The translations under genes were made by a program, and so were the position numbers. This document shows, in pieces, positions 1 through 5,932 of a stretch of DNA of 5,932 nucleotides (the stretch's first letter is position 1; each line of letters begins with the position of its first letter). This DNA is from Crocinitomicaceae bacterium (lineage in GTDB: Bacteria > Bacteroidota > Bacteroidia > Flavobacteriales_D > Crocinitomicaceae), in assembly GCA_013215515.1 (NCBI GenBank), contig JABSPC010000334.1, positions 1-5,932 on the forward strand, written 5' to 3'. The notes beneath the pieces are model-generated. The model did no database searches. It saw nothing but the letters and a program-made list of their open reading frames with translations, and had not been told where the DNA came from.

Positions 1-2137
1 TAAGTCCAATAGTCGCAGATGCACCGTCATTATTAAAAATACCTGCTGCGAATTCAGTGTCTTCATAAACAACATAGATTTCTCCAGTTGCTTCATCAAT
101 TTGAATTTGGTAGGTAATGTCATCTCCGTTTGCTCCGAAGAATACATTTTGAGCGTTCCACTGAACAATAAAAGTTTGGTTTGGAGCCGTTCCTTGAGTT
201 TCATAATAAACTTCACCTCCATTTGCTGCATAAATAGCAATGTCATCCCAGAATGCAATCACCGATTCAAATGGTGCATTTGCAACTGTGTTGTTTGACC
301 ATGAATAGTATGGTGCACCAGTTACTCCCATCATCAATGCTCCGTTATCTGCAATAGAAACATTATTTACTATGGTGCCTTGGAATAATAATGAAAATGG
401 TAATACTACATCAATGGAAGCATCATCTGTCATGTTCGTCGCTGTACCTGTCGAAGATATGTCAATGAAGCCAGGTCCGCATTCGCTGTTCCAATCCATA
501 AATTGGCCTTGATTGTAAGTGTCAAATCCTATTGGACCAACTTGTAACGATGAATCAGCTACTCCACAAACCCCCATAACGTAAACGTCGTAGAATGAAT
601 TTGAAGTCAATCCAGTGATTGTGTACCAAGGATTAGGAGAAGTGAAAACTATAGTCCCAGTTCCAGGTGAAAATCCTGCTGGTCCGTATTCAATTTCCCA
701 TTCTGTCTCAGACCCTGTTGGAGTCCAAGAAAAAGAACCAGTTGTTAAATCTGAAGAGTCTATTGCCAAAGCAATTGGTGCAGGACATGTAGGCGCTTCA
801 TTTACAGAGATATCATCAATACAGATATCTCCTTCCCATCCACCACCAATGCTAGTTGCTACGAATCGAATTTGAAGATCAATTATGTTATATCCAACCA
901 GTAGTACATTTCTTTCTAAGAAAGCATCAGCCTGAGCTCCTTGTTGAGAACCAGTAATAATATCAACTTGGTTCCAAGTAGCTCCATTCCATGCTTCAAT
1001 AGCTACAGAACCCATTTGGGCACCTGTCATGTGATACCAAAATTTTAATTCTGGAACTGTTAAGGCAGTTGCATCAATTGTAGGTGTTAATAAGTTTGCA
1101 ATAGCACCAACTTCTAATCCTGAAGCTTCGGTATAGAAATAGTTTGCACCACTATTTGCAGTTAATGCACCAGTTGCGGAAGATGGAGTTGTTCCAGTTC
1201 CAGTTATGTTCCAGTCGTACGTAGTTGTAGCATTTGCAGCCCAGCAGTTTCCAGAAGAAAACCCTTGTACAGGAGTAATTGCATCAACATTATCAGTCCA
1301 AGGAGCTATAAACGGAGCGCATAGTGTCAAAAAGTCAAACGGTCCTACCCATACAGATAAGTCACCACCACCACAATCAGTTTGAATGTAGAATTGGTAA
1401 CCTGTACTAGGTGTTAGTCCAGTTACTGATTCAGGGTTATTAGTTGTACCCATGATTTGAGTTCCAGTCCCTAATGCGAACCCAGTAGTTCCGTATTCAA
1501 CATTTGATAGTCCAGCACTTGCATTATCCACCCATCCTAAATCAGCTCCAGTTGAAGTGATATTAGTAGCAGTTAAAGCATTAGGATCAGCACAAGTGAT
1601 AGTGACACCACCAGATACTACTATAGAAACGTCAATAACTGACCCCCAATTGAAAGATGCACAAGGGTCAAGTGGATTAGCACCACTTTCTTGTTGAATA
1701 ACTCTCATACGAGTAGTTCCATTATAAGCCGTGAGAGGTACAACGAAAGCAAAGGCTGAAACAGCCACAGGAGGAATTCCTGCCCAAATTCCAATAGATT
1801 CACCAGCATCAAAAATATCATTTTGATTCCAATCAATCCAAGCCTCACCAGCACCACCGTAATTACCACCACAAGTACCAAAACCTACGTTGGCCGTGTA
1901 ACCACTACCAGCAGTAACATCAGCACTCTGAGTAGCCGTAAGATCTTCTACACCAAGCACACCAGGACATCCGGTATAAGCTATGTTCGTAGCGTCACCA
2001 GTAAGGTTGACACCTTCAATATTTGAGTCAGCAGTACTCATAGGGCCACCTGCGGTACAATATTGAGCATAGGTATGTTGCGGAAAGAGTAGCAAGGCGC
2101 CAATCAGTGCAAACATGTAAACGTAAAGTCGTGTCAT
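1..2137 (-). CDS. Secreted multidomain protein with GEVED, FN3, MAM-like and nidogen-like domains (C-terminus outside window)
   Basis: The minus-strand frame is open from an ATG at 2137 to the left edge: 712 codons plus one base, so the gene is 3'-partial. Residues 1-24 form a Sec signal peptide (hydrophobic MFALIGALLLF, likely cleavage TYA|QYC). Residues about 78-175 match a GEVED domain (GEAWIDWNQNDIFDAGES near 97-114, then TTRMRV). Residues 182-272 form a fibronectin type III domain (VEYG, VTGLTPSTGYQFYI). Residues 279-446 resemble a MAM/jelly-roll domain (LKFWYHM, GDICIDDISV). Residues 450-540 form a second FN3 (WEIEYGPAGF, ITGLTSNSFYDVYV). Residues about 555-712 are a nidogen-like beta domain (ADNGALMMG, VIAFWDDI, FIVQWN, SATIGL). 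No catalytic residues are recognised, so adhesion or matrix binding is inferred. Proteins of this build usually end in a T9SS sorting domain, which would lie off-window. The ATG is chosen because the signal peptide begins there; no Shine-Dalgarno precedes it. Confidence 0.9.
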   Translation of the reverse strand, partial: MTRLYVYMFALIGALLLFPQHTYAQYCTAGGPMSTADSNIEGVNLTGDATNIAYTGCPGVLGVEDLTATQSADVTAGSGYTANVGFGTCGGNYGGAGEAWIDWNQNDIFDAGESIGIWAGIPPVAVSAFAFVVPLTAYNGTTRMRVIQQESGANPLDPCASFNWGSVIDVSIVVSGGVTITCADPNALTATNITSTGADLGWVDNASAGLSNVEYGTTGFALGTGTQIMGTTNNPESVTGLTPSTGYQFYIQTDCGGGDLSVWVGPFDFLTLCAPFIAPWTDNVDAITPVQGFSSGNCWAANATTTYDWNITGTGTTPSSATGALTANSGANYFYTEASGLEVGAIANLLTPTIDATALTVPELKFWYHMTGAQMGSVAIEAWNGATWNQVDIITGSQQGAQADAFLERNVLLVGYNIIDLQIRFVATSIGGGWEGDICIDDISVNEAPTCPAPIALAIDSSDLTTGSFSWTPTGSETEWEIEYGPAGFSPGTGTIVFTSPNPWYTITGLTSNSFYDVYVMGVCGVADSSLQVGPIGFDTYNQGQFMDWNSECGPGFIDISSTGTATNMTDDASIDVVLPFSLLFQGTIVNNVSIADNGALMMGVTGAPYYSWSNNTVANAPFESVIAFWDDIAIYAANGGEVYYETQGTAPNQTFIVQWNAQNVFFGANGDDITYQIQIDEATGEIYVVYEDTEFAAGIFNNDGASATIGL

Positions 2138-2170
2138 AAAATGAAATTTAATTAATAGTTAAAACTGGCG

Positions 2171-2201
2171 TAAAGGTATGACATATAGTTATATCGACCA
2201 A
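2171..2201 (-). promoter_or_regulatory. Candidate Bacteroidota-type promoter for the GEVED-protein gene
   Basis: On the minus strand, TTG (2201-2199) is followed after 20 bases by TACCTTTA (2178-2171). This is close to the Bacteroidota housekeeping sigma pattern of TTG/TTTG, about 17-23 bases, then TAnnTTTG, with one mismatch in the -7 element. Transcription would start near 2164 and leave a leader of roughly 27 bases. That leader is AT-rich and lacks a Shine-Dalgarno sequence, as is common in this phylum. The assignment rests on pattern and spacing only. Confidence 0.42.
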
Positions 2202-2395
2202 CTGCTCTTAAATTAAAAGTGTTAGAATTTGAAATGTTAGTGGTTAGTTCGTTTGAAAAAGAACAGGATATGAAAAGCCCTAGTTTGGGTATTAAGTAAA
2301 AGCTTTTTAACAAATTGTTTTTTGATAGGGTTTTAGAATTAATATCATAATTCAAAGCCTGATTAGAGTGATATTATCGTGGATTGAATTAATTT

Positions 2396-2401
2396 AGGAG
2401 G
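2396..2401 (+). promoter_or_regulatory. Shine-Dalgarno sequence of the SDR gene
   Basis: A perfect AGGAGG lies 11 bases before the ATG at 2413 and supports that start. The spacing is slightly long. Strong Shine-Dalgarno sequences are infrequent in Bacteroidota, and neither the GEVED-protein gene nor the lipoprotein gene in this window has one. Confidence 0.65.
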
Positions 2402-2412
2402 AAAATTTAAAG

Positions 2413-3195
2413 ATGGAATTATTGAATAAGCATGCTGTTGTTTGCGGTAGTACTCAAGGTATTGGTTTAGAGTCTGCTAAATTGATGGCGAAGCGAGGAG
2501 CTAAAATAACCTTGGTGGCTAGAAATGAAGGGAAGCTTAATGCTGCATTAGCAGAATTGGATTCTTCAAATGGGCAAGATCATGATTATTTAGTTGCAGA
2601 TTTTTCAAACCCAGAAGGGTTGAAAAGAGTGATTGATTCTTTTGTAGCTGCGGGTAATAAGCCTCATATTTTGGTGAATAACACGGGTGGGCCAAAAGGC
2701 GGACTTATAATTGATGCTGATGTGTCCGAATTTGTCAATACGTTCAATCAACATTTAGTATGTAACCATGTTCTCGTTCAGGGTCTTGTGCCAGGGATGA
2801 AAGCAAACGGAGAAGGGAAGATCATTAATGTTATTTCCACAAGCGTAAAGCAACCTTTAAACGGATTAGGGGTTTCAAACACGATTAGAGGAGCGGTTGC
2901 AAACTGGAGTAAGACTCTTGCGAATGAGTTAGGACAATTCAATATTACAGTAAATAATGTCCTTCCAGGAGCGACTAACACGGGTCGTTTAAATAGCATT
3001 GCGGAAGCTAAGTCTAGTAAGACTAATCAAACGGTTGATGAAGTTTTGGGGGCTATGGCCGGATTGTCACCCATGCAAAGAATTGCTGAACCAAATGAAG
3101 TTGCTGAGGCTATTGCTTTTCTAGCATCGCCTAGAGCTTCATATATTAATGGGATTAATATTCCTGTTGATGGGGGTAGAACGAAGTCTCTTTAA
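2413..3195 (+). CDS. SDR family oxidoreductase, FabG-like with degenerate catalytic tetrad
   Basis: A complete 260-residue cytoplasmic protein, the usual length for a classical SDR. The Rossmann nucleotide-binding turn is CGSTQGIG (residues 11-18, G12/G16/G18), followed by VADF (61-64) and VNNTGG (88-93), the usual NNAG position. The C-terminal part (NNVLPGATNTGRL, residues 181-193; IPVDGG, 250-255) matches FabG-like enzymes. The active site does not. By alignment to the classical pattern only Ser142 is kept, while Asn is His114, the Tyr of YxxxK is Ser155 and the Lys is Arg159 (SNTIR). This resembles the known 3-oxoacyl-ACP-reductase-like subgroup of SDRs with imperfect motifs (I recall cd05344), whose substrate is not settled. 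An NAD(P)-dependent reaction is therefore possible but unproven. The start is supported by ATG and an upstream AGGAGG. The lipoprotein gene begins directly after the stop, suggesting co-transcription. Family assignment is firm; the substrate is unknown. Confidence 0.95.
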   Translation: MELLNKHAVVCGSTQGIGLESAKLMAKRGAKITLVARNEGKLNAALAELDSSNGQDHDYLVADFSNPEGLKRVIDSFVAAGNKPHILVNNTGGPKGGLIIDADVSEFVNTFNQHLVCNHVLVQGLVPGMKANGEGKIINVISTSVKQPLNGLGVSNTIRGAVANWSKTLANELGQFNITVNNVLPGATNTGRLNSIAEAKSSKTNQTVDEVLGAMAGLSPMQRIAEPNEVAEAIAFLASPRASYINGINIPVDGGRTKSL

Positions 3196-3591
3196 TTGAG
3201 AGCGTATTTCATTTTTTGTAGCTTATTTCTATTTGCTTCTTGTCAAAATGACGAGGAGCAAGCCAACGTAATTTGTTCTGGTTTTGGAATTGAGAATTCT
3301 GAAATTGAAATGGTGGGTCCATTTGAACTGGATTCAATTCAATATAGCACGGGTAAATCCAATTATATATTGTCAGGAAGTCTCTTTTATCAAAGAACTG
3401 TACACTCATTTACGATTCTGTCAAATTCATCGCCAAAGTCAGGGGAATTCAAAATTCAGAAATTTACTTTTCCGTTAGATACTATCGATTCCTCGGAATT
3501 CGAGTGTGTTCTAACGTATTATAAAGGTATATGTGAAATTAGCTGGAAAAAGGATTCGAAATTCTTATATCTAAGAAATTCAATTATTTGA
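3196..3591 (+). CDS. Small putative lipoprotein of unknown function, TTG start
   Basis: This 131-residue ORF begins with TTG directly after the TAA of the SDR gene and in the same frame, so TTG is the earliest possible start. The first ATG (codon 39) would remove the signal peptide. Residues 1-15 form a short lipoprotein signal (hydrophobic YFIFCSLFLF) ending in the lipobox FASC, with Cys16 as the lipidated residue. The mature protein begins CQNDEE. An acidic stretch just after the cysteine resembles the lipoprotein export signals (for example QKDDE) that send Bacteroidota lipoproteins to the cell surface, so outer-membrane anchoring facing outward is plausible. The rest is beta-rich in appearance, with Cys27, Cys104 and Cys113, and matches no family I recognise. 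No Shine-Dalgarno is present, so translation may be coupled to the SDR gene. The 3' end overlaps the convergent minus-strand gene by 8 bases. Confidence 0.72.
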   Translation: MRAYFIFCSLFLFASCQNDEEQANVICSGFGIENSEIEMVGPFELDSIQYSTGKSNYILSGSLFYQRTVHSFTILSNSSPKSGEFKIQKFTFPLDTIDSSEFECVLTYYKGICEISWKKDSKFLYLRNSII

Positions 3592-3847
3592 GCACATTAA
3601 CGTGCCCACGAAGGTTCTTATCACGACCAGAGTTGGTTACGAAGACAATATTATAGGTGTAGGTTCCATCTGGAACATAAAGGCCATGGTAAGTGCCGTC
3701 CCAGATAAAGTTAAGATCTGGAGATGTGAATATTAATTCCCCCCATCGATTGTAAATCCCAACATCTAATGATCGAATACCGATTGTACTAACTCTGAAA
3801 TCGTTGTTATTTCGGTCCCCGTCAGGAGTAAAAGTATTTGGTATATA
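3584..3847 (-). other. Gliding-motility-associated C-terminal domain (T9SS type B sorting signal)
   Basis: The last 86 or so residues of the anchor L protein carry the family's landmarks in order: IPNTFTPDGD, DF, IYNRWGELIF, IWDGTYHG, VPDGTYTYNIVF and the terminal basic GHVNVLK. This domain directs export across the outer membrane by T9SS and, in related proteins, is linked to SprF/PorP-like partners. No such partner gene is in the window. Confidence 0.88.
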
Positions 3848-5932
3848 TATGAACCACTCTTCCTCAATATTAATTGGTTTAACAATCGTATCCGTACAGC
3901 CCTTGTCATCAATTGCGATTAGCGTGATGTAGTACAAACCTGGCTCATCATAAGTGTTCGTAGGATGAATAAATGTATCAGTATTTCCATCACCAAAGGT
4001 CCATTCATAATCAACTGCATTCTGAGATTGATTAACAAAAGTAATCGGGAAGTTATTAAAGAATGTTGTACTAGAAGTTGTAAAGTCTGCAGTTGGCGCA
4101 ACAACAGTAACTGTCATGGATCCATCAACTGTAAACGTTTGACATTCATCTGAAACAATTACGTCATACGTTGTAGTCGACCCTGGAGTGACCCAAACGC
4201 CATCTGTCGTTTCTCCTGTGTGTGTCCAATAGTAATAATATTGACCGTAACCACCAGTTGGAACTACAGAAATGTAGACTGAATCAAAAGGACAAATTTC
4301 AAGATTGGGACTCATCGTTAAAATTAACGGTGGGCTGGTGACCGTGTATAAAATAGTTCCTGTTGTTGTGTTACCACAATTGTCAGTGACTATAACTGTA
4401 TATGTTGTCGTTGTGGATGGTGCCACATTGATTGAAGATGCTGTTCCAAGGTTTGGATCAAAACTGGAAGACCATTGATACGTGTAATTTCCAGAACCAC
4501 CTACGGCATTTGCTTCAAGCAACGCAGGTAAATAGGGGCAGATTTCAGTAATATCTGGAGTTTGGTTTAAAACTAAAGGCGGTATTATAGGTACTGTTAT
4601 TTCGATATCATTTGATGCTGATTCAATTAAACAGGCGTCTGTTACCGTTACTGTATATATCGTAGTTGCTCCAGGTGTTATGGAAATGGTTTGAGTAGTT
4701 TCTCCTGTACTCCACAGGTATGTGTATGGAGGCGCTCCTCCTGAAGGATTTGCTGTCAGTGTTGTCGATTCGCCAGGGCAAGCAATTGTGCCGCCGGTAA
4801 TATCAACAGCTACTGGGTCAATGTCTTGAATGAATAATTCAATAACAATTGGAGTGACGTTTCCACAAGGGTCAACAATCGGAAATTCAATAATTATAGT
4901 CTCCTGTCCTTCAACAAGTGCATCTTGAAATGCGTCAAAACTAAATTGAACTTGACTTACGCCAGCAGGAAATGTAATTGAGTTTGGAAGATTCGTATAA
5001 TCAACTCCCTCTGTAGCAGTTCCTAGAATATTGATTGGAATTGTCATTGCAGAAGCCGATTGAGCCGGATCTCTTTCTAAAGTAACGGTTGTTGTTACGC
5101 ATCCTTCGCCAATGATATCTGGAGAACCAAAAAGCTCTTGTGAAACCTCATACTCTATATCAATCGGTGTTTTGGAAGAAAGGCTATTTGCTTCAAGGAA
5201 GATTCCAGAATCTAATAATCCATCTCCAGCATCCGCGATACAAATAATTAAATGGTATGTCTCTCCACATTCTACTTTTGATGCTGCCGTCATTACATCT
5301 GTAAATCCATCGTACTGTATGTAATTCGCTGAAGAGTTTTGAGGAGCTGATGATCCATCGCCATTATTGTTGTAATAAGCACAATTTTGACAAGGTCCAG
5401 TATTGGTTTGACCATTATTCACGTTGTTAATGGTAACAGGACCACCTCCAAAGGGTACTTGAGCAATGTTTTGTATTCCACCGGGAATATTCGGTCCTGA
5501 GATGAAAAATGCAAATGCGTCATTATATGTAGAGTTCACATACTCAGGATATTCTTCCGATCCAAAAACGTAATTGAACTTAACGGAATCTGAATAGGGA
5601 ATAAAGTCGAATTCCAGTATGGCCGCGTCATAAGTTGCAATATTGTTAATCAAACTTGATAGTAATGGGTAACCTGGAGCGCTATTATCTCTGCCTGCAC
5701 CTCCAGAGTTGTTAGGTCCGTGTGGACCTTCACCAGGAATGTTTTGAACAGTTCCTGTAGTCATTATAATTCCTTGATCGATACCCAAATTTGTATTGGA
5801 TGCATCGAAGCTACCAATCGTAACTGGAACGCCATTAAATGAAATGTTAGAAACTGTAACGCCTGATCCTAAGAGTACATTTTGTACTAGTGCACTTGGA
5901 CTTTGAGCCGTACTCGTCGTCAGTTGCCCGAA
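3584..5932 (-). CDS. T9SS-exported choice-of-anchor L / PKD protein with gliding-motility C-terminal domain (N-terminus outside window)
   Basis: The minus-strand frame is open from the right edge to TAA at 3586-3584, giving 782 visible residues. A TTG at 5788 is not the true start, because the matching domain continues upstream (FGQLTTSTAQSPSALVQNVL at the edge). Only the signal peptide and a few residues are probably missing. Visible residues 1-253 are a choice-of-anchor L domain (LGIDQGIIMTTG at 48-59, FGSEEYPEY at 123-131). Residues about 260-370 are Calx-beta-like (EGVDY 308-312, EGQET 341-345). Residues 382-613 hold three Ig-like modules. Residues 614-690 are a PKD domain (YEWTFGDG, 642-649). 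Residues 697-782 are the gliding-motility-associated C-terminal domain (NTFTPDGD, YNRWGE, WDGTYHG, PDGTYTYNI), a type B sorting signal for T9SS. The protein is inferred to be secreted or surface-attached, possibly as an adhesin. No enzymatic domain is seen. Confidence 0.93.
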   Translation of the reverse strand, partial: FGQLTTSTAQSPSALVQNVLLGSGVTVSNISFNGVPVTIGSFDASNTNLGIDQGIIMTTGTVQNIPGEGPHGPNNSGGAGRDNSAPGYPLLSSLINNIATYDAAILEFDFIPYSDSVKFNYVFGSEEYPEYVNSTYNDAFAFFISGPNIPGGIQNIAQVPFGGGPVTINNVNNGQTNTGPCQNCAYYNNNGDGSSAPQNSSANYIQYDGFTDVMTAASKVECGETYHLIICIADAGDGLLDSGIFLEANSLSSKTPIDIEYEVSQELFGSPDIIGEGCVTTTVTLERDPAQSASAMTIPINILGTATEGVDYTNLPNSITFPAGVSQVQFSFDAFQDALVEGQETIIIEFPIVDPCGNVTPIVIELFIQDIDPVAVDITGGTIACPGESTTLTANPSGGAPPYTYLWSTGETTQTISITPGATTIYTVTVTDACLIESASNDIEITVPIIPPLVLNQTPDITEICPYLPALLEANAVGGSGNYTYQWSSSFDPNLGTASSINVAPSTTTTYTVIVTDNCGNTTTGTILYTVTSPPLILTMSPNLEICPFDSVYISVVPTGGYGQYYYYWTHTGETTDGVWVTPGSTTTYDVIVSDECQTFTVDGSMTVTVVAPTADFTTSSTTFFNNFPITFVNQSQNAVDYEWTFGDGNTDTFIHPTNTYDEPGLYYITLIAIDDKGCTDTIVKPINIEEEWFIYIPNTFTPDGDRNNNDFRVSTIGIRSLDVGIYNRWGELIFTSPDLNFIWDGTYHGLYVPDGTYTYNIVFVTNSGRDKNLRGHVNVLK
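4094..4789 (-). repeat. Three tandem diverged Ig-like modules within the anchor L protein
   Basis: Three protein-level repeats of about 70-74 residues run from 4789-4577, 4549-4328 and 4303-4094. Each opens with a CP dipeptide (ACPGE, ICPYL, ICPFD) and has a GG then aromatic-rich strand ending in W (YTYLWS, YTYQWS, YYYYWT). Each continues with a P-x-x-TTxY-x-V strand and closes with a D-x-C (TDAC, TDNC, SDEC). The conserved pair of cysteines suggests one disulfide per module. At the DNA level they are well diverged, so recent duplication or slippage is unlikely. Confidence 0.8.

Larger units (their letters stand above)
2138..2412. other. Divergent intergenic region
   Basis: This 275-base AT-rich spacer separates the minus-strand GEVED-protein gene from the plus-strand SDR gene, so both must be initiated from it or, for the SDR, from close by. 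It contains the candidate minus-strand promoter at 2201-2171 and the SDR ribosome binding site at 2396-2401. A short imperfect dyad lies at 2247-2264 (GTTC and GAAC ends, 7 of 8 pairs), and AAAAGCTTTT lies at 2298-2307. No plus-strand TAnnTTTG element with a properly spaced TTG is clear. No tRNA, riboswitch or GC-rich terminator hairpin is visible. Confidence 0.7.

Noticed and set aside
615..875. An 86-codon plus-strand ORF
   Set aside because: It lies antisense inside the FN3/MAM region of the GEVED-protein gene, whose own frame has clear domain homology; it is a shadow.
2247..2264. Imperfect dyad with GTTC and GAAC ends, a possible operator
   Set aside because: It is only 7 of 8 pairs in AT-rich sequence, with no second copy and no link to a regulator; too weak to call.
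2322..2351. TTGATA and CATAAT with an 18-base gap, resembling an E. coli sigma-70 promoter for the SDR
   Set aside because: Bacteroidota housekeeping promoters follow a different pattern, and such AT-rich matches are expected by chance in this spacer.
2152..2355. A 67-codon minus-strand ORF in the divergent intergenic region
   Set aside because: It spans the candidate promoter of the GEVED-protein gene, has no recognisable motif or ribosome binding site, and its composition looks like translated AT-rich spacer.
3492..3504. CTCGGAATTCGAG near-palindrome and several GAATTC words in the lipoprotein gene
   Set aside because: They are inside coding sequence, unevenly spaced and not part of a longer repeat; no run of T follows that would suggest a terminator.
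5786..5788. TTG at 5788 as the start of the anchor L protein
   Set aside because: The frame stays open to the window edge, and the 48 upstream residues (including SALVQNVLLGSGVTVSN) continue the choice-of-anchor L domain, so the true start lies outside the window.
1..5932. A defence system, CRISPR array, transposon or other mobile element
   Set aside because: I saw no evenly spaced direct repeats, transposase or integrase motifs, terminal inverted repeats or tRNA on either strand; the content is explained by surface-protein genes and an SDR-lipoprotein pair.

Overview
The window looks like a chromosomal segment from a member of the Bacteroidota, most likely a Flavobacteriia-type (perhaps marine or aquatic) organism. 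The evidence is an AT-rich sequence, large secreted mosaic proteins of a kind typical of the phylum (GEVED, choice-of-anchor L, PKD), a gliding-motility-associated C-terminal domain of the type IX secretion system (T9SS), a lipoprotein with an acidic surface-export-like motif after its cysteine, and a candidate promoter resembling the Bacteroidota TTG / TAnnTTTG pattern. The lineage below phylum is inference.

Layout. Positions 1-2137 (minus strand) hold the first 712 codons of a large secreted protein: signal peptide, GEVED domain, fibronectin type III domain, MAM-like domain, second fibronectin type III domain and a nidogen-like beta domain. Its C-terminus lies beyond the left edge. A divergent intergenic region (2138-2412) carries a candidate promoter for this gene and a strong Shine-Dalgarno sequence for the plus-strand gene. 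Positions 2413-3195 (plus) encode a complete 260-residue short-chain dehydrogenase/reductase (SDR) with three of its four catalytic residues replaced. Immediately after its stop codon, in the same frame, a TTG-initiated gene for a small lipoprotein runs to 3591. It collides tail to tail, with an 8-base overlap, with a large minus-strand gene (3584-5932, open at the right edge). That gene encodes a T9SS-exported protein with choice-of-anchor L, Calx-beta-like, three Ig-like, PKD and C-terminal sorting domains.

How they may work together. The two big minus-strand genes encode extracellular or surface proteins. They are separated by the plus-strand SDR-lipoprotein pair, so they are not in one simple operon. 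The SDR and lipoprotein are probably co-transcribed because their ORFs abut, but no functional link between them is evident. I see no RNA genes, CRISPR arrays, transposases or attachment sites. The window reads as a fairly ordinary surface-protein region. The points most worth a second look are the degenerate SDR active site, the abutting TTG-started lipoprotein with its export-like motif, and the convergent overlap.
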